This document shows, one piece after another, positions 7,726 to 15,377 of a DNA stretch of 64,000 bases (the first letter of the stretch is position 1; every line of letters starts with the position of its first letter). Position numbers and translations under genes: made by a program. Source of the stretch: Labrys wisconsinensis (GTDB taxonomy: Bacteria > Pseudomonadota > Alphaproteobacteria > Rhizobiales > Labraceae). The notes beneath the pieces were generated by a model. It was given only the letters and a program-made list of their open reading frames with translations. It was not told where the DNA came from and did not search any database. The DNA lies in the NCBI RefSeq assembly GCF_030814995.1, contig NZ_JAUSVX010000006.1:186001-250000 (forward strand), given 5' to 3'.

Positions 7726-10700
7726 CCCTGTCGGAGATCTTCATTCGCCGGCGCGTCGGCACCAGCCTGCTGGCGGGGGGCCTGATCCTCCTCGGCTCCG
7801 TCGCCTATTTCATGCTGCCCGTCGCCCCGCTGCCCCAGATCGATTTCCCGACGATCCAGGTCGAGACCACCCTGCCGGGCGCCAGCGCCGATACGATGGC
7901 GTCCGCGGTGGCGACACCGCTGGAGAACTCGCTCTCGACCGTCTCTGGCATTGCCCAGATGACGTCGACGAGCTCGTCCGGACGCACCAACATCACGCTG
8001 CAGTTCGACCTGAGCCGGGACATCAACGCCGCCGCGCAGGATGTGCAGGCCGCCATCGACGCCTCCCTGGGCAGCCTGCCGAAGGACCTTCCCAGCCCGC
8101 CCACCTATCACAAGAGCAATCCGGCGGAGGCGACGCTCCTGACCGTCGCCCTGGCATCGGACCTCCTGCCGATGACCGAGCTCGATCACTATGCCGAGGA
8201 CGTGATCGCGCAGCAGATCTCGCAGATGAACGGCGTCGGCCTCGTCGACTTCCACGGCCCCCAGCGGCCCTCGGTCCGCGTCCGGCTCGATCCCGACAAG
8301 CTGGCGGCGCGCGGCCTGACCCTCGAAGACATCCGCAGCGTCATCGGCGCGCAGACCGTCGATGCGCCCAAGGGCTCGCTGAACGGGCCGGGCCGGGCTG
8401 TCGTCCTCGATTCCACCGACCAGATCGTCGACCTGCCCACCTTCGAATCGATGGTCGTCGCCTATCGCAACGGATCGCCGATCACCTTGCGCGACATCGG
8501 CACGGTCGTCTCCGGCCCGCTCGACACGCATCAGGCGGCGTGGCTGCAGACCCGGCGCGCGGTGATGATCGACATCCACAAATTGGCGGGCTTCAACGTC
8601 ATCTCGACGATCCAGGGCATCAAGGACCGCCTGCCGATCCTGGCGGCGTCGCTGCCCGCGTCGGTCAAGCTGTCCGTCGTCGGCGACCGGACGCAGACGA
8701 TCAACGCCTCGGTGAACGACGTCGAGGTCACCATGCTGATCAGCGTGGCGCTGGTCGTCCTGGTGATCTTCGCCTTCCTGCGCAACATCTGGGCAACATT
8801 CATCCCGAGCCTGACCATCCCGCTGTCTCTGCTCGGCACGTTCTGCCTGATGTATCTGCTCGGCTATAGTCTCGACAACCTGTCGCTGATGGGCCTGACG
8901 ATCGCCGTCGGCTTCGTCGTCGATGATGCCATCGTCGTCATCGAGAACATCGTCCGGCATCTCGAAGCCGGAAAGTCGCGCGTCCAGGCGGCGATCGACG
9001 GCGCCCGGGAAGTGACCTTCACCATCATTTCGATGACCGTCTCGCTGATCGCCGTGTTCATCCCGATCCTGCTGATGGGCGGCATCGTCGGGCGGCTCTT
9101 CCGGGAATTCGCGGTCACCATCAGCATCGCCATCCTGATGTCGGGGCTGGTTTCCCTGACCGTGACGCCGATGCTGTGCGCCTGGCTGATCCAGCACGAC
9201 GAGGACCGGCACGGCCGCCTCTACCGCTGGTCGGAACGGGCGTTCGACGCCTCGGCCCGCCTCTATGCGCGCGGGCTGGATGCGGTCCTGCGGCACCGGT
9301 GGTCGACCTTGGCCGTGACCGTCCTGACCCTGGTCGCGACATTGTGGTTCTATACGGTCGTGCCCAAAGGGTTCCTGCCGCAGCAGGACACCGGCTTCAT
9401 CCAGGGCTCGGCGCAGGCAGCGACCGACATCTCCTTCGACGCGATGTCGGCGCGGATGCAGAGGCTCGGCCGGCTCGTCATGGCCGACCCGGACGTGGAC
9501 AACGTCGCCTATTGGATCAATCCCAGCCCGTCGGCGGCCGTCGGTCAGCTCCAGATCAACCTGAAGGCCTTCGGGCAGCGCAAGGGCACGGCGTTCCAGG
9601 TGATGGCGCGGATCCGCAAGGCCGCCTTCGCCATCGAAGGCCTGACGCTCAGCCTGCAGATCCGCCAGGACATCCAGGTCGGCGGGCGCACCGCCGCCGC
9701 GCAATATCAATACACGCTGCAGGACGGCGACGTGACCGAGCTGTCGACATGGGCGGCCCGGCTGCAGCGGACGCTGTCCTCCCTGCCGCAGATCCAGGAC
9801 GTCTCGTCCGACAAGCAGGCCGCGGCGACCAGCGCCACGCTCGAGATCGATCGTCCGACCGCCGCGCGACTCGGCGTCAGCGTCCAGGCGATCGACGACG
9901 TGCTCTACGACGCCTTCGGACAGCGGCAGGTCGCGACGCTGTTCACGCAGGTCAGCCAATATTACGTCGTCGAGGAGCTCGATCCCCGGTTCCAGCTTTC
10001 GACCGACGCGCTGAGCCAGCTCTTCGTCCGGTCCTCGGCCACCGGCAGGCTCGTGCCGCTGCGCATGGTGGCGAACGTGCGCGACGGCGTCATGCCGGTG
10101 ACGATCAATCATCAGGGCTCGAGCCCGGCGACGACCCTGACGTTCAACCTGGCGCCGGGCTATGCGCTCGGCGACGCGGTGACGGCGATCCATGCGGCGG
10201 AGGCGGCCGCGGGCCTGCCCCTGACCGTCAGCGGCACGTTCCAAGGCACGGCCCAGGCCTTCCAGGCCTCGCTCGGCAGCCAGCCCCTGCTGATCCTGGC
10301 GGCGGTGATCGCGGTCTATATCGTGCTCGGCGTGCTCTACGAGAGCGCCATCCACCCCCTGACCATCATCTCGACCTTGCCGTCGGCGGGGCTCGGTGCG
10401 CTGGTGGCGCTGACGCTGGCCGGCCAGGACCTGTCGATCATGGGCGTCATCGGCATCATCCTGCTGATCGGCATCGTCAAGAAGAACGCGATCATGATGA
10501 TCGACTTCGCCCTGGCGGCCCAGGCCAGCCAAGGCCTGTCGCCGGACGAGGCCATCCGCCAGGCCTGCCTGCTGCGCTTCAGGCCGATCATGATGACCAC
10601 GTTCTCGGCGCTGCTGGGGGCGCTGCCGCTGGCGCTGGGCACGGGCCCCGGCTCGGAGCTGCGCATGCCGCTCGGCATCGCCATCGTCGGTGGCCTGCTG

Positions 10701-10817
10701 ATCTCCCAGGTCCTGACGCTGTTCACGACGCCGGTCGTCTACCTCGCCTTCGAGGGCCTGAGGCCGCAGGCCCGGCGCGACCGGGCCCAAGAGCCGTCGC
10801 CGCTCCCCATGCGCTGA
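7722..10817 (+). CDS. RND efflux transporter, MdtB/MdtC (AcrB-like) family
   Basis: A 1031-residue inner-membrane proton/drug antiporter of standard length. It starts with the typical MTLSEIFIRRRVGTSLL segment at the ATG overlapping the fusion-protein stop. The FxxxGxxxP-like helix-1 region, two large periplasmic porter loops and twelve membrane helices are present. Helix 4 carries the GFVVDDAIVVIEN motif with the paired aspartates used in proton transfer, and the Lys of helix 10 is in GIVKKNAIMMIDF. It matches the MdtB/MdtC-like heavy-metal-independent (HAE1) group. Only one transporter subunit is encoded, so it is probably a homotrimer. Substrates cannot be read from sequence. Confidence 0.94.
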   Translation: MTLSEIFIRRRVGTSLLAGGLILLGSVAYFMLPVAPLPQIDFPTIQVETTLPGASADTMASAVATPLENSLSTVSGIAQMTSTSSSGRTNITLQFDLSRDINAAAQDVQAAIDASLGSLPKDLPSPPTYHKSNPAEATLLTVALASDLLPMTELDHYAEDVIAQQISQMNGVGLVDFHGPQRPSVRVRLDPDKLAARGLTLEDIRSVIGAQTVDAPKGSLNGPGRAVVLDSTDQIVDLPTFESMVVAYRNGSPITLRDIGTVVSGPLDTHQAAWLQTRRAVMIDIHKLAGFNVISTIQGIKDRLPILAASLPASVKLSVVGDRTQTINASVNDVEVTMLISVALVVLVIFAFLRNIWATFIPSLTIPLSLLGTFCLMYLLGYSLDNLSLMGLTIAVGFVVDDAIVVIENIVRHLEAGKSRVQAAIDGAREVTFTIISMTVSLIAVFIPILLMGGIVGRLFREFAVTISIAILMSGLVSLTVTPMLCAWLIQHDEDRHGRLYRWSERAFDASARLYARGLDAVLRHRWSTLAVTVLTLVATLWFYTVVPKGFLPQQDTGFIQGSAQAATDISFDAMSARMQRLGRLVMADPDVDNVAYWINPSPSAAVGQLQINLKAFGQRKGTAFQVMARIRKAAFAIEGLTLSLQIRQDIQVGGRTAAAQYQYTLQDGDVTELSTWAARLQRTLSSLPQIQDVSSDKQAAATSATLEIDRPTAARLGVSVQAIDDVLYDAFGQRQVATLFTQVSQYYVVEELDPRFQLSTDALSQLFVRSSATGRLVPLRMVANVRDGVMPVTINHQGSSPATTLTFNLAPGYALGDAVTAIHAAEAAAGLPLTVSGTFQGTAQAFQASLGSQPLLILAAVIAVYIVLGVLYESAIHPLTIISTLPSAGLGALVALTLAGQDLSIMGVIGIILLIGIVKKNAIMMIDFALAAQASQGLSPDEAIRQACLLRFRPIMMTTFSALLGALPLALGTGPGSELRMPLGIAIVGGLLISQVLTLFTTPVVYLAFEGLRPQARRDRAQEPSPLPMR

Positions 10818-10846
10818 CCGGCCGGGCGATGGAAGGAGCCGGCATC

Positions 10847-10960
10847 ATGCTCACCCTCTACGCGGAAGAACTGAAGGCAGCGATGCGGACTGGACGGTAT
10901 AGTGCTCTGTTCCATTGCTTTGGAACGGATGGACCGAGGCGTTATACGAGAACCTCGTAG
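10847..10960 (+). pseudogene. Possible truncated N-terminal fragment related to the downstream nucleotidyltransferase gene
   Basis: A 37-codon frame starts at an ATG preceded by GGAAGGAG (10831-10838) and begins MLTLYAEELKAAMRTGRYS. The downstream protein begins with a similar stretch (LTLYADLVQKIEAARY at residues 11-26). The frame then runs into a palindromic region and stops. This looks like the start of a second family member cut off by recombination or decay. A short leader peptide is the alternative. The similarity covers only about 17 residues, so the call is tentative. Confidence 0.4.
10909..10926. repeat. Small inverted repeat sharing a 15-bp core with a site at 57.2 kb
   Basis: GTTCCA (10909-10914), 6 nt, TGGAAC (10921-10926). 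The segment TCTGTTCCATTGCTT at 10906-10920 occurs again, identical over 15 nt, at 57217-57231 within another inverted-repeat region. This may be a dispersed intergenic element or a shared binding site. Confidence 0.5.
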
Positions 10961-10973
10961 CTTCTCGTATAAC
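10941..10973. promoter_or_regulatory. Perfect palindrome, first of two tandem operator-like repeats
   Basis: GTTATACGAGAA (10941-10952), a 9-nt spacer, then TTCTCGTATAAC (10962-10973): perfect 12-bp arms. It is followed after 5 nt by a second palindrome of the same design. Both share GTTATACGA outer ends and a spacer beginning CCTCG. The position just upstream of the nucleotidyltransferase-fold gene fits a pair of operators. Confidence 0.7.
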
Positions 10974-10978
10974 CGCAT

Positions 10979-11011
10979 GTTATACGATGACCTCGGGTTT
11001 CATCGTATAAC
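10979..11011. promoter_or_regulatory. Perfect palindrome, second of two tandem operator-like repeats
   Basis: GTTATACGATGA (10979-10990), a 9-nt spacer, then TCATCGTATAAC (11000-11011): perfect 12-bp arms with the same arm and spacer lengths as the upstream copy, the starts being 38 bp apart. The start codon used for the next gene is 11 nt downstream. Confidence 0.7.
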
Positions 11012-11021
11012 GGGCTGCGCC

Positions 11022-12017
11022 ATGGCTCCGACTCCCATTCCGGGCACCGTCCTGACGCTCTATGCCGACCTGGTCCAAAAGATCGAAGCGGCGAGATATC
11101 TGCCGGCCACGATCTCGCGCAAGACAGTCAAGGGCGAGGTCTACCTCTACGCCGACGAGAAGCACGGAGGGACCCGTCGCCAGCGATACATCGGCCCGCA
11201 GATCGATCCGGAGGCCGCCAAGGAGGCCGAGCAAATTCAGTTCACCAGCCAGCAGGCCAAGCTCTGGCGCGATCAGGTGACGATGATCCGCCGTGCGGGC
11301 ATACCAGGCCCGAGCCTCGAGGTTGGCCGGCTGCTGGAGGCGATCTCGCGATCCGGCATGTTCGGCACGGGCCTGATCCTCGTCGGCACCGTTGCCTTCG
11401 GCCTCTACCCGCTGGTCGTCGGAAAGCGTCTGCGTGGGGCCGCCATGATGACGCAGGATGCCGATCTCGCCGTCGCGTCTATTGCCGACGTCAGAGGTGA
11501 CGCCGACCTGACGACCGTGCTGCAACGCGCCGACCCGACATTCCGGCCCGTTCCGCCGCTCGACCGCGAGAGCTTGCCGAAGAAGTTCCAAGCCGCCTCT
11601 GGCTTTGAGGTCGAGGTGCTGACACCTGTACGCACACGAGCCGACGTCGAGAACGTTGCCGTGAAGGGCCTGGGAGCCGGGGCGACCCCGTTGCACTTCC
11701 TCGAGTTCCTGATCCGGGACTCGATGCGAGCCGTGGCTCTCTACAATTCCGGTGTGCCGGTGACTATCCCGACACCCGCCCGCTATGCCGTCCACAAGCT
11801 GATCATCGCCCAGGAGCGCAGGAACGGCACCATGAAGCGCATCAAGGATCTGGCGCAGGCCCGAATTCTGCGCGATGCCTTCGTCGGCACCGAACATGCC
11901 TTTGATTGGCAAGCTCTGATGGAGGATGTAACCGCACGTGGCGGCAAGTGGAAAGCCAATGTCGACAGGAGCTTGCGGATGCTCGATGCCGGCGTTGGCA
12001 TGGCGGAATTCACCTGA
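11022..12017 (+). CDS. GSU2403-like nucleotidyltransferase-fold protein
   Basis: A 331-residue protein that I place in the GSU2403-type nucleotidyltransferase-fold family. The polymerase-beta-like motif is visible: a glycine motif LVGTVAF (about 121-127) followed by TQDADLAV with the metal-binding Asp146 and Asp148. The N-terminal 100 residues are helical and charged, and the C-terminus is basic. I start at the ATG at 11022 because upstream in-frame codons (10902, 10977) would translate the tandem palindromes. No clear Shine-Dalgarno is seen. Related folds occur in AbiEii and MenT toxins, and the double operator would fit such a module, but no partner antitoxin gene is adjacent. Local G+C is lower than in the flanking genes. 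Confidence 0.75.
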   Translation: MAPTPIPGTVLTLYADLVQKIEAARYLPATISRKTVKGEVYLYADEKHGGTRRQRYIGPQIDPEAAKEAEQIQFTSQQAKLWRDQVTMIRRAGIPGPSLEVGRLLEAISRSGMFGTGLILVGTVAFGLYPLVVGKRLRGAAMMTQDADLAVASIADVRGDADLTTVLQRADPTFRPVPPLDRESLPKKFQAASGFEVEVLTPVRTRADVENVAVKGLGAGATPLHFLEFLIRDSMRAVALYNSGVPVTIPTPARYAVHKLIIAQERRNGTMKRIKDLAQARILRDAFVGTEHAFDWQALMEDVTARGGKWKANVDRSLRMLDAGVGMAEFT

Positions 12018-12107
12018 TCATTGTCTTCCCGGCACCTGGCCGGCATCATCTTCAGCAGCACTCCATCGAGATCTTCGTGCAGATGTCTCGGACGTCGAGC
12101 CGAGTGG

Positions 12108-13316
12108 TCACGAAGCGCTCGATCGCAACGGGGGCGGTGCGCCGCGATAGGCGGCGAGCACGGCGATGATGGCCGCAAGCGACGCGCATCCCGCGAACAG
12201 GAAGATCGCCGGCAGCCCGGCGGCGCCGGCGATCAGGCCGCAAGCCGCGGTCGAGACGCCCATGGCGACGTCGAAGAAGGCATCGTAGAGCCCGATCGCC
12301 AGGCCCCGGCTGGCCTCGGGGACGCGGCGCAGGGCGGGCAGCGCCATCAGGGGATAGACCATGGAGAAGCCGAAGCCGCCGAGCGCCGCTCCGGCTAGCG
12401 CCACGGCCGGCGTCGGCGCGAGCCAGATCAGCCCGAGGCCGAGGCTTTCGAGGACGAGCATGGCCGCGGCCGGCGCCGGGCCTTTCGCCTTGTCGGCCAA
12501 TCCCGCGAAGAGGAGGCGCGCGCCGACATGGCCGATGCCGAAGGCGGCGATGGCATTGCCGCCGCCCGGCCAGCCCTTCGCCTCGAAGGCGAGGACGACG
12601 AAGGAGGAGACGGCGGCAAAGCCGGCGGCCGAGAGCGCAAGCGCGGTTCCCGGCCGCCAGATGCAACCGGTCACCGCCCTCAGGGACAGGGGACGTCCTT
12701 TTGCCTCGATCCGCACCGGCCGGATCCGGGCGGCGGCTGCGATGCCGGCCAGTGCGGCGCAGACGGCAAGAGCGGTCACGGCGCCGAAGGGCAGCGCGGC
12801 GCCGGCCGCCGCGCCGGCCGCCAGGCCGCCGAACATCGCCAGCCCGATCCAGGACATGGCGCGTCCGGCCCGGTCCATGCCGGCCAGGCCGACGACCCAG
12901 GCGCCGCCGCCGGTGACGATCAGCCCGACGCCGAGGCCGGTCAGCAGGCGTCCGGCGACCAGGGCCCCGAGCGCGGCATGCCGGTCGAGAGCGGGCAGGG
13001 CGGACAGTCCGTAGACCAGCCCGGCGCCGGCCATGGCGGCGAGGCCGGCCATGACGACGCGCCTGCCGCCGCGCCGATCCGTCAGCCGACCGGCCCACGG
13101 CCGCGACACCAGCGTGGCGGCGGATTGCACGCCCATCGCCCATCCCGCCGTCGTCAGGTCGAAGCCGAGCGTCCCATGGATGCGGGCGGGGAGCGCCGGC
13201 AAGGCGAGCCCCATGGCGGCGAGCCCGAGGAAGATGACCATCGAGACCTCTGGGATGCCGGCGGTGGCGACCCCGGTCCGGCGAAGGGAGCCGTCGTCGT
13301 TCGAACGCAAGGTCAT
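12108..13316 (-). CDS. MFS transporter (arabinose/drug exporter-like)
   Basis: A 402-residue major facilitator with about twelve hydrophobic helices. The conserved loop-2/3 motif is visible as GRLTDRRGGRR (about residues 75-85). It resembles YhhS/NepI-type exporters, but the substrate is not determinable. The ATG at 13316 is preferred to a codon 20 residues upstream because the family starts just before the first helix. It is divergent from a LysR regulator, which is probably its controller; the 160-nt gap holds the shared promoters. The 90-nt stretch between it and the convergent nucleotidyltransferase gene shows nothing notable. Confidence 0.85.
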   Translation of the reverse strand: MTLRSNDDGSLRRTGVATAGIPEVSMVIFLGLAAMGLALPALPARIHGTLGFDLTTAGWAMGVQSAATLVSRPWAGRLTDRRGGRRVVMAGLAAMAGAGLVYGLSALPALDRHAALGALVAGRLLTGLGVGLIVTGGGAWVVGLAGMDRAGRAMSWIGLAMFGGLAAGAAAGAALPFGAVTALAVCAALAGIAAAARIRPVRIEAKGRPLSLRAVTGCIWRPGTALALSAAGFAAVSSFVVLAFEAKGWPGGGNAIAAFGIGHVGARLLFAGLADKAKGPAPAAAMLVLESLGLGLIWLAPTPAVALAGAALGGFGFSMVYPLMALPALRRVPEASRGLAIGLYDAFFDVAMGVSTAACGLIAGAAGLPAIFLFAGCASLAAIIAVLAAYRGAPPPLRSSAS

Positions 13317-13387
13317 GGAGTCATTCCGGCAGGTCGCCGTGGCGGTCCGGCGGGTCGGCACCCCGCCCGCCTCCATCGGCCCAGTGT

Positions 13388-13464
13388 GATTGAGGATATT
13401 TTCATCCGCTCTTGCGTTCGAGGTGGGATAGTGGCGCTATAGAGAGGATCAAAAGTCCTCAATC
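13388..13464. promoter_or_regulatory. Widely spaced inverted half-sites between MFS and LysR genes
   Basis: GATTGAGGA (13388-13396) and TCCTCAATC (13456-13464) are exact reverse complements, 59 nt apart, in the divergent promoter region. LysR regulators often bridge two such sites. The match could be chance, and the motif is not the textbook T-N11-A. Confidence 0.35.
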
Positions 13465-13476
13465 GCGGAGGCCGTC

Positions 13477-14427
13477 ATGGAGAGCCTGAGCGGACTGGCG
13501 GCTTTCGTTCATGCCGCCGAGCAGCGCAGCTATGTCGCTGCGGGCCGCATTCTCGGCGTGTCCTCCTCAGCCGTCGCCAAGAGCGTCGCGCGGCTCGAGG
13601 CCAGGCTCGGCGTCCGGCTGCTCAACCGGACGACGCGCAGCGTCGGGCTGACGGAGGAGGGGGCCCTCTTCCACGAGCGCTGCAAGCGCATTCTCGATGA
13701 GATCGGGGACGCCGAGGCGGCCCTGTCGCAGAGCCGGGCGCGGCCGACGGGACGGCTGCGGGTCAGCGTCCCCCAGATCGTCGGCCATCACCTGCTGCTG
13801 CCGCATCTGCCTGATTTCATGGCTCGCTTCCCCGATATCGAGCTCGACATCGACTTCGAGGACCGGGTCGTCGACATCGTCGCCGAGGGGCTCGATGTCG
13901 CCGTGCGCAGCGGCGATCTCGCCGACACGCGGCTGATCGCCCGGACGATCGGCGAGCAGCATTTCGTGGTCTGCGGCAGTGATGGCTATGTGGAACGGCA
14001 CGGCGAGCCGCAAGCGCCGGCCGATCTGGCTGGCCATGCCTGCATCCACTTCAAGTACCCTTCCAGCGGCCGGCTGGCGCCCTGGGCCTTCCGGCCGCCC
14101 CATGACGATCCGCGCCTGCCGGCCAGCCTGGTCTTCAACAACACCGATGCCGGGCTGCGGGCGGCCATGGATGGCCTCGGCCTCGCCCATCTCCCGGTCT
14201 ATGTCGCGCTGCCGATGATCGAGGCCGGTGCGCTTCGCCCGGTCCTGACCGGCTTCATGCGGCCCTTCGGCACGCTGTCGCTGGTCTGGCCGTCGAACCG
14301 CCAGCTTTCGCCCAAGGTCCGGGCCTTCGTCGACTTCACCATCGAACGCCTGCGGGACAGGCCGGCCGCGTTCGAGCCGGTGCAGCCGCCGAGCCGCGAT
14401 CCGGCCGGCCTCCCGCTCAGTCCCTGA
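13477..14427 (+). CDS. LysR-family transcriptional regulator
   Basis: A 316-residue LysR protein: an N-terminal winged helix (1-60; GVSSSAVAKSVARLEARLGVRLLNRTTR is the recognition region) and a periplasmic-binding-protein-like effector domain (about 90-300) with the usual ASLVFNNTDAGLRAAMDGLGLAHLP block. It starts at the ATG with GGAGG six nt upstream (13467-13471). It is divergent from the MFS gene and probably controls it. Its 3' end overlaps the convergent GntR gene by 11 nt. The effector is unknown. Confidence 0.93.
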   Translation: MESLSGLAAFVHAAEQRSYVAAGRILGVSSSAVAKSVARLEARLGVRLLNRTTRSVGLTEEGALFHERCKRILDEIGDAEAALSQSRARPTGRLRVSVPQIVGHHLLLPHLPDFMARFPDIELDIDFEDRVVDIVAEGLDVAVRSGDLADTRLIARTIGEQHFVVCGSDGYVERHGEPQAPADLAGHACIHFKYPSSGRLAPWAFRPPHDDPRLPASLVFNNTDAGLRAAMDGLGLAHLPVYVALPMIEAGALRPVLTGFMRPFGTLSLVWPSNRQLSPKVRAFVDFTIERLRDRPAAFEPVQPPSRDPAGLPLSP

Positions 14428-15130
14428 TATAGGCGGGGTAGCGGGCGCGGATCTCGGCGACATGGGCGAGGGTGCCCGAGAGATGGTCGCGCAGATGCCG
14501 CTGCGCCTCGTCCGGCCGCCCGCCGGCGATCGACGCGAGGATCAGCCGGTGGTGGCGCAGAATGTCCTGCGCCTTGCCGGGCGTCGGCAGGTGCAGCCGG
14601 CGCAGGCGGTCGATATGGCCGCTGCGGCTGCGCACCAGCAGCCAGAGTTCGTGCAGGCCGGCAGCCTCGTAGAGGCGCTGGTGGAACAGCCGGTCCAGCG
14701 TCGTCAGGGTCTCGAAGTCGCCGGCGCCGGCGGCAAGCGCCTGCTGCGCGATCAGGCCGTCGAGCGCGGCGACGAGTGCCGGCGGCGGGTCGAGGGCGAG
14801 CGAGCGGACAATCTCCAGCTCCAGGGAGCGGCGCAGGACATGCGCCTGCTGCGCCGATCGGAGGTCGATCGGGCTGACCACCGTGGCGTGCTGCGGGAAC
14901 ACCTCGACCAGGCCCTCCTCGTCCAGGCGCATCAGCGCATCGCGCACCGGCGTCTGGCTGACGCCGAACTGCGCCGCGATCTCGGTGCGCGACAGCGTCG
15001 TGCCCGGCGTGAGCTCGAGCGAGATGATCGCCTCCCGCAGCCGCTCGAACAGCTGCGGCGCCGCCTGGCGATCGCGGTCCAGCCGCGCCCGCGGTTCGCT
15101 CGTCGGCATCAGGGACGAGGCAATGGGCAT
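14417..15130 (-). CDS. GntR-family regulator, FadR/FCD subfamily
   Basis: A 237-residue regulator. A winged helix (about 15-80) contains LSRTEIAAQFGVSQTPVRDAL, and an all-helical FCD ligand-binding domain (about 90-230) follows. FCD regulators usually repress sugar-acid or organic-acid catabolism and are released by a pathway intermediate. The ATG at 15130 was chosen; an upstream frame of 17 codons and a Met at 15109 are alternatives. It is divergent from the dehydratase-aldolase operon with a perfect 30-bp palindrome between, so local repression of both is likely. Confidence 0.9.
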   Translation of the reverse strand: MPIASSLMPTSEPRARLDRDRQAAPQLFERLREAIISLELTPGTTLSRTEIAAQFGVSQTPVRDALMRLDEEGLVEVFPQHATVVSPIDLRSAQQAHVLRRSLELEIVRSLALDPPPALVAALDGLIAQQALAAGAGDFETLTTLDRLFHQRLYEAAGLHELWLLVRSRSGHIDRLRRLHLPTPGKAQDILRHHRLILASIAGGRPDEAQRHLRDHLSGTLAHVAEIRARYPAYIRD

Positions 15131-15251
15131 GTCATCCGTTCCCAACGGCCGGGCGGGTGCGGACCCGCGCCGGCGGCACATGCAAAATCATAAACATGGT
15201 CGTGGCCGGCCCGCGTTGCCGCTTCGACCGAGATCCTATCAGGGCTTGCCA

Positions 15252-15281
15252 AGTCATGCACTAATGTATTAGTGCATGACT
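15252..15281. promoter_or_regulatory. Perfect 30-bp palindromic operator candidate
   Basis: AGTCATGCACTAAT (15252-15265), GT, ATTAGTGCATGACT (15268-15281): 14-bp arms with no mismatch around a 2-nt centre. It lies 122 nt upstream of the GntR start and 96 nt upstream of the dehydratase start. The length, symmetry and position are those of a GntR-dimer operator. No T-run follows, so it is not a terminator. Confidence 0.75.
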
Positions 15282-15377
15282 GTTGAAACGAAGGTGGAAA
15301 ACGCACCATCGAGCACCGGACCGTGCGCAAATGGGGGCTGAAGAGTTGAAACCGTACCCGTTCAGAGGTCCCCGATC

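Noticed and set aside
7617..10790. A very long open frame on the reverse strand across the RND transporter gene
   Set aside because: It is rich in Arg, Gln, Asp and His as expected of an antisense shadow in GC-rich coding DNA, has no family motif, and lies wholly opposite a clear transporter gene.
10902..11021. A 40-residue N-terminal extension of the nucleotidyltransferase-fold protein
   Set aside because: It would translate both perfect palindromes and has no family support; the start at 11022 leaves them as untranslated operators.
15252..15281. The 30-bp palindrome as an intrinsic terminator
   Set aside because: No T-run follows on either strand and it lies in a divergent promoter region rather than after a gene.
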